Source: Capronia americana (lineage: Eukaryota; Ascomycota; Eurotiomycetes; Chaetothyriales; Herpotrichiellaceae). Taken from it: a stretch of 64,000 nucleotides of DNA. The stretch's first letter is position 1. Each line of letters starts with the position of its first letter. Of the stretch, positions 63,402-64,000 are shown in pieces. Under the pieces are notes generated by a model. The model did no database searches and was not told where the DNA came from. It saw only the letters and a program-made list of their open reading frames with translations. Position numbers and translations under genes: made by a program. The DNA lies in the NCBI GenBank assembly GCA_016110215.1, contig JADWQD010000008.1, positions 1,860,001 through 1,924,000 of the forward strand. The letters run 5' to 3'.

Positions 63402-64000
63402 AAATCGAATCAATCACAAAGCTAATGACAAGCCACGAAACCTAACCTCGACGGCACAGGAATGCGAGATAGTATTCGCAAGGTCTTCAGGCACATTCAT
63501 TTGTTGGTCGCCCTTTGCGTCATGCGGTGGTCAGTAGGACTCGCGATCCTGCCATCGATGTTGGGCTTCATGACGACAAGACCAGAGCAATGCCAAGCTG
63601 CGATGGGTATACACATCGTCACTACTTCTCCCTCCGTGCCTACCATCCGCCGGATATCAGCATTGCAGAACCAGCATGGAGGAAGCTTGTGGTGGAGCAA
63701 ATTCACCATGTCACGCCGATGCGGTAGGAATTCACGGCGGCCCGTGATGAAGGATGACACTTTGCACTGTCCGTTCGGAATCTGCTTATACATCAATTGT
63801 CATACTCGTGTTCGACAGCAAAACTCATCCCTTCTTCCTGCTCTTCGTGCACCTCCAGATGTAATTTTCGAGCGACTGGCAGTACTACGCGATGCCTCAC
63901 GGGCTCCTCAACTCCGTATCTGTGAGTTACCAAGGCCACCGTGTTACCTGGAGGGAATGGCTATCACACTTCACATGGTCATGGTTCAAATGTACATTGT
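63402..64000. other. Right-edge region with a possible partial exon
   Basis: On the minus strand 63793-63960 is an open block ending in TGA, with a CTCCAG acceptor-like signal at its start. It reads NTVALVTHRYGVEEPVRHRV and then a glutamate-rich tail. It could be the last exon of a gene beyond the window. A second minus-strand frame (63497-63796) overlaps its end and is less convincing. I do not recognise either. Confidence 0.25.

Noticed and set aside
63497..63796. Minus-strand frame of about 99 codons near the right edge
   Set aside because: No motif, no good start, and a comparable open frame on the opposite strand. Support is too weak to call a gene.

Overview
The window is nuclear DNA of a filamentous ascomycete (Pezizomycotina). 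The genes are protein-coding, mostly split by 47-119 nt GT-AG introns. They include Zn2Cys6 and C2H2 regulators, several P450s, a GH55 glucanase with a secretion signal, F-box proteins and a PTH11/rhodopsin-type membrane protein. I found no rRNA, tRNA, CRISPR array or prokaryotic element. The organism cannot be named from the sequence alone. All exon coordinates are my own reading of frames and splice signals.

Layout. 1-4 kb: a truncated P450 diverges from a Zn2Cys6 regulator. 4.5-10.4 kb: two F-box proteins in the same orientation. 12.3-13.4 kb: a medium-chain enoyl-reductase-like gene. 13.9-15.1 kb: a decayed gene. 16-18.5 kb: a CmcJ/NvfI-like oxygenase diverges from a metallo-beta-lactamase-fold hydrolase. 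18.8-21.2 kb: a regulator combining C2H2 fingers with a Zn2Cys6 cluster. 22-40.7 kb: a dense accessory block of vanillyl-alcohol-oxidase-like enzyme, P450, FAD monooxygenase, AtuA-like protein, NmrA-like reductase, aldo/keto reductase, two broken epoxide-hydrolase-type genes, MFS transporter and SDR. 42-62.5 kb: GH55 glucanase, aminotransferase, a large fungal protein of unknown role, sulfite-oxidase-type enzyme, malonyl-CoA-synthetase-like ligase, frameshifted dienelactone hydrolase, rhodopsin-domain protein, amino-acid permease and methyltransferase. 62.5-64 kb: repeat-bearing, AT-rich, gene-poor DNA.

How the genes may work together. The 22-40.7 kb block contains enzyme classes expected for oxidative breakdown of a plant phenolic: side-chain oxidation (VAO), hydroxylation or epoxidation (P450, FAD monooxygenase), epoxide opening (two hydrolases), carbonyl and alcohol redox (AKR, SDR, NmrA-like), an AtuA-like protein known from acyclic-terpene catabolism, and a transporter. 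There is no PKS, NRPS or terpene synthase, so I read it as a catabolic cluster and not a biosynthetic one. That is inference.

Two things stand out. First, the block is decaying: both epoxide-hydrolase-type genes carry disabling lesions, the aldo/keto reductase has two exon junctions that do not fit in phase, and one VAO intron lacks an AG acceptor. Second, the 16-41 kb region is bracketed by a 108-bp direct repeat, which is the last codons and 3' flank of the enoyl-reductase gene (13348-13455) copied at 41295-41402. A different repeat of about 235 bp occurs at 54937-55168 and 63160-63401.
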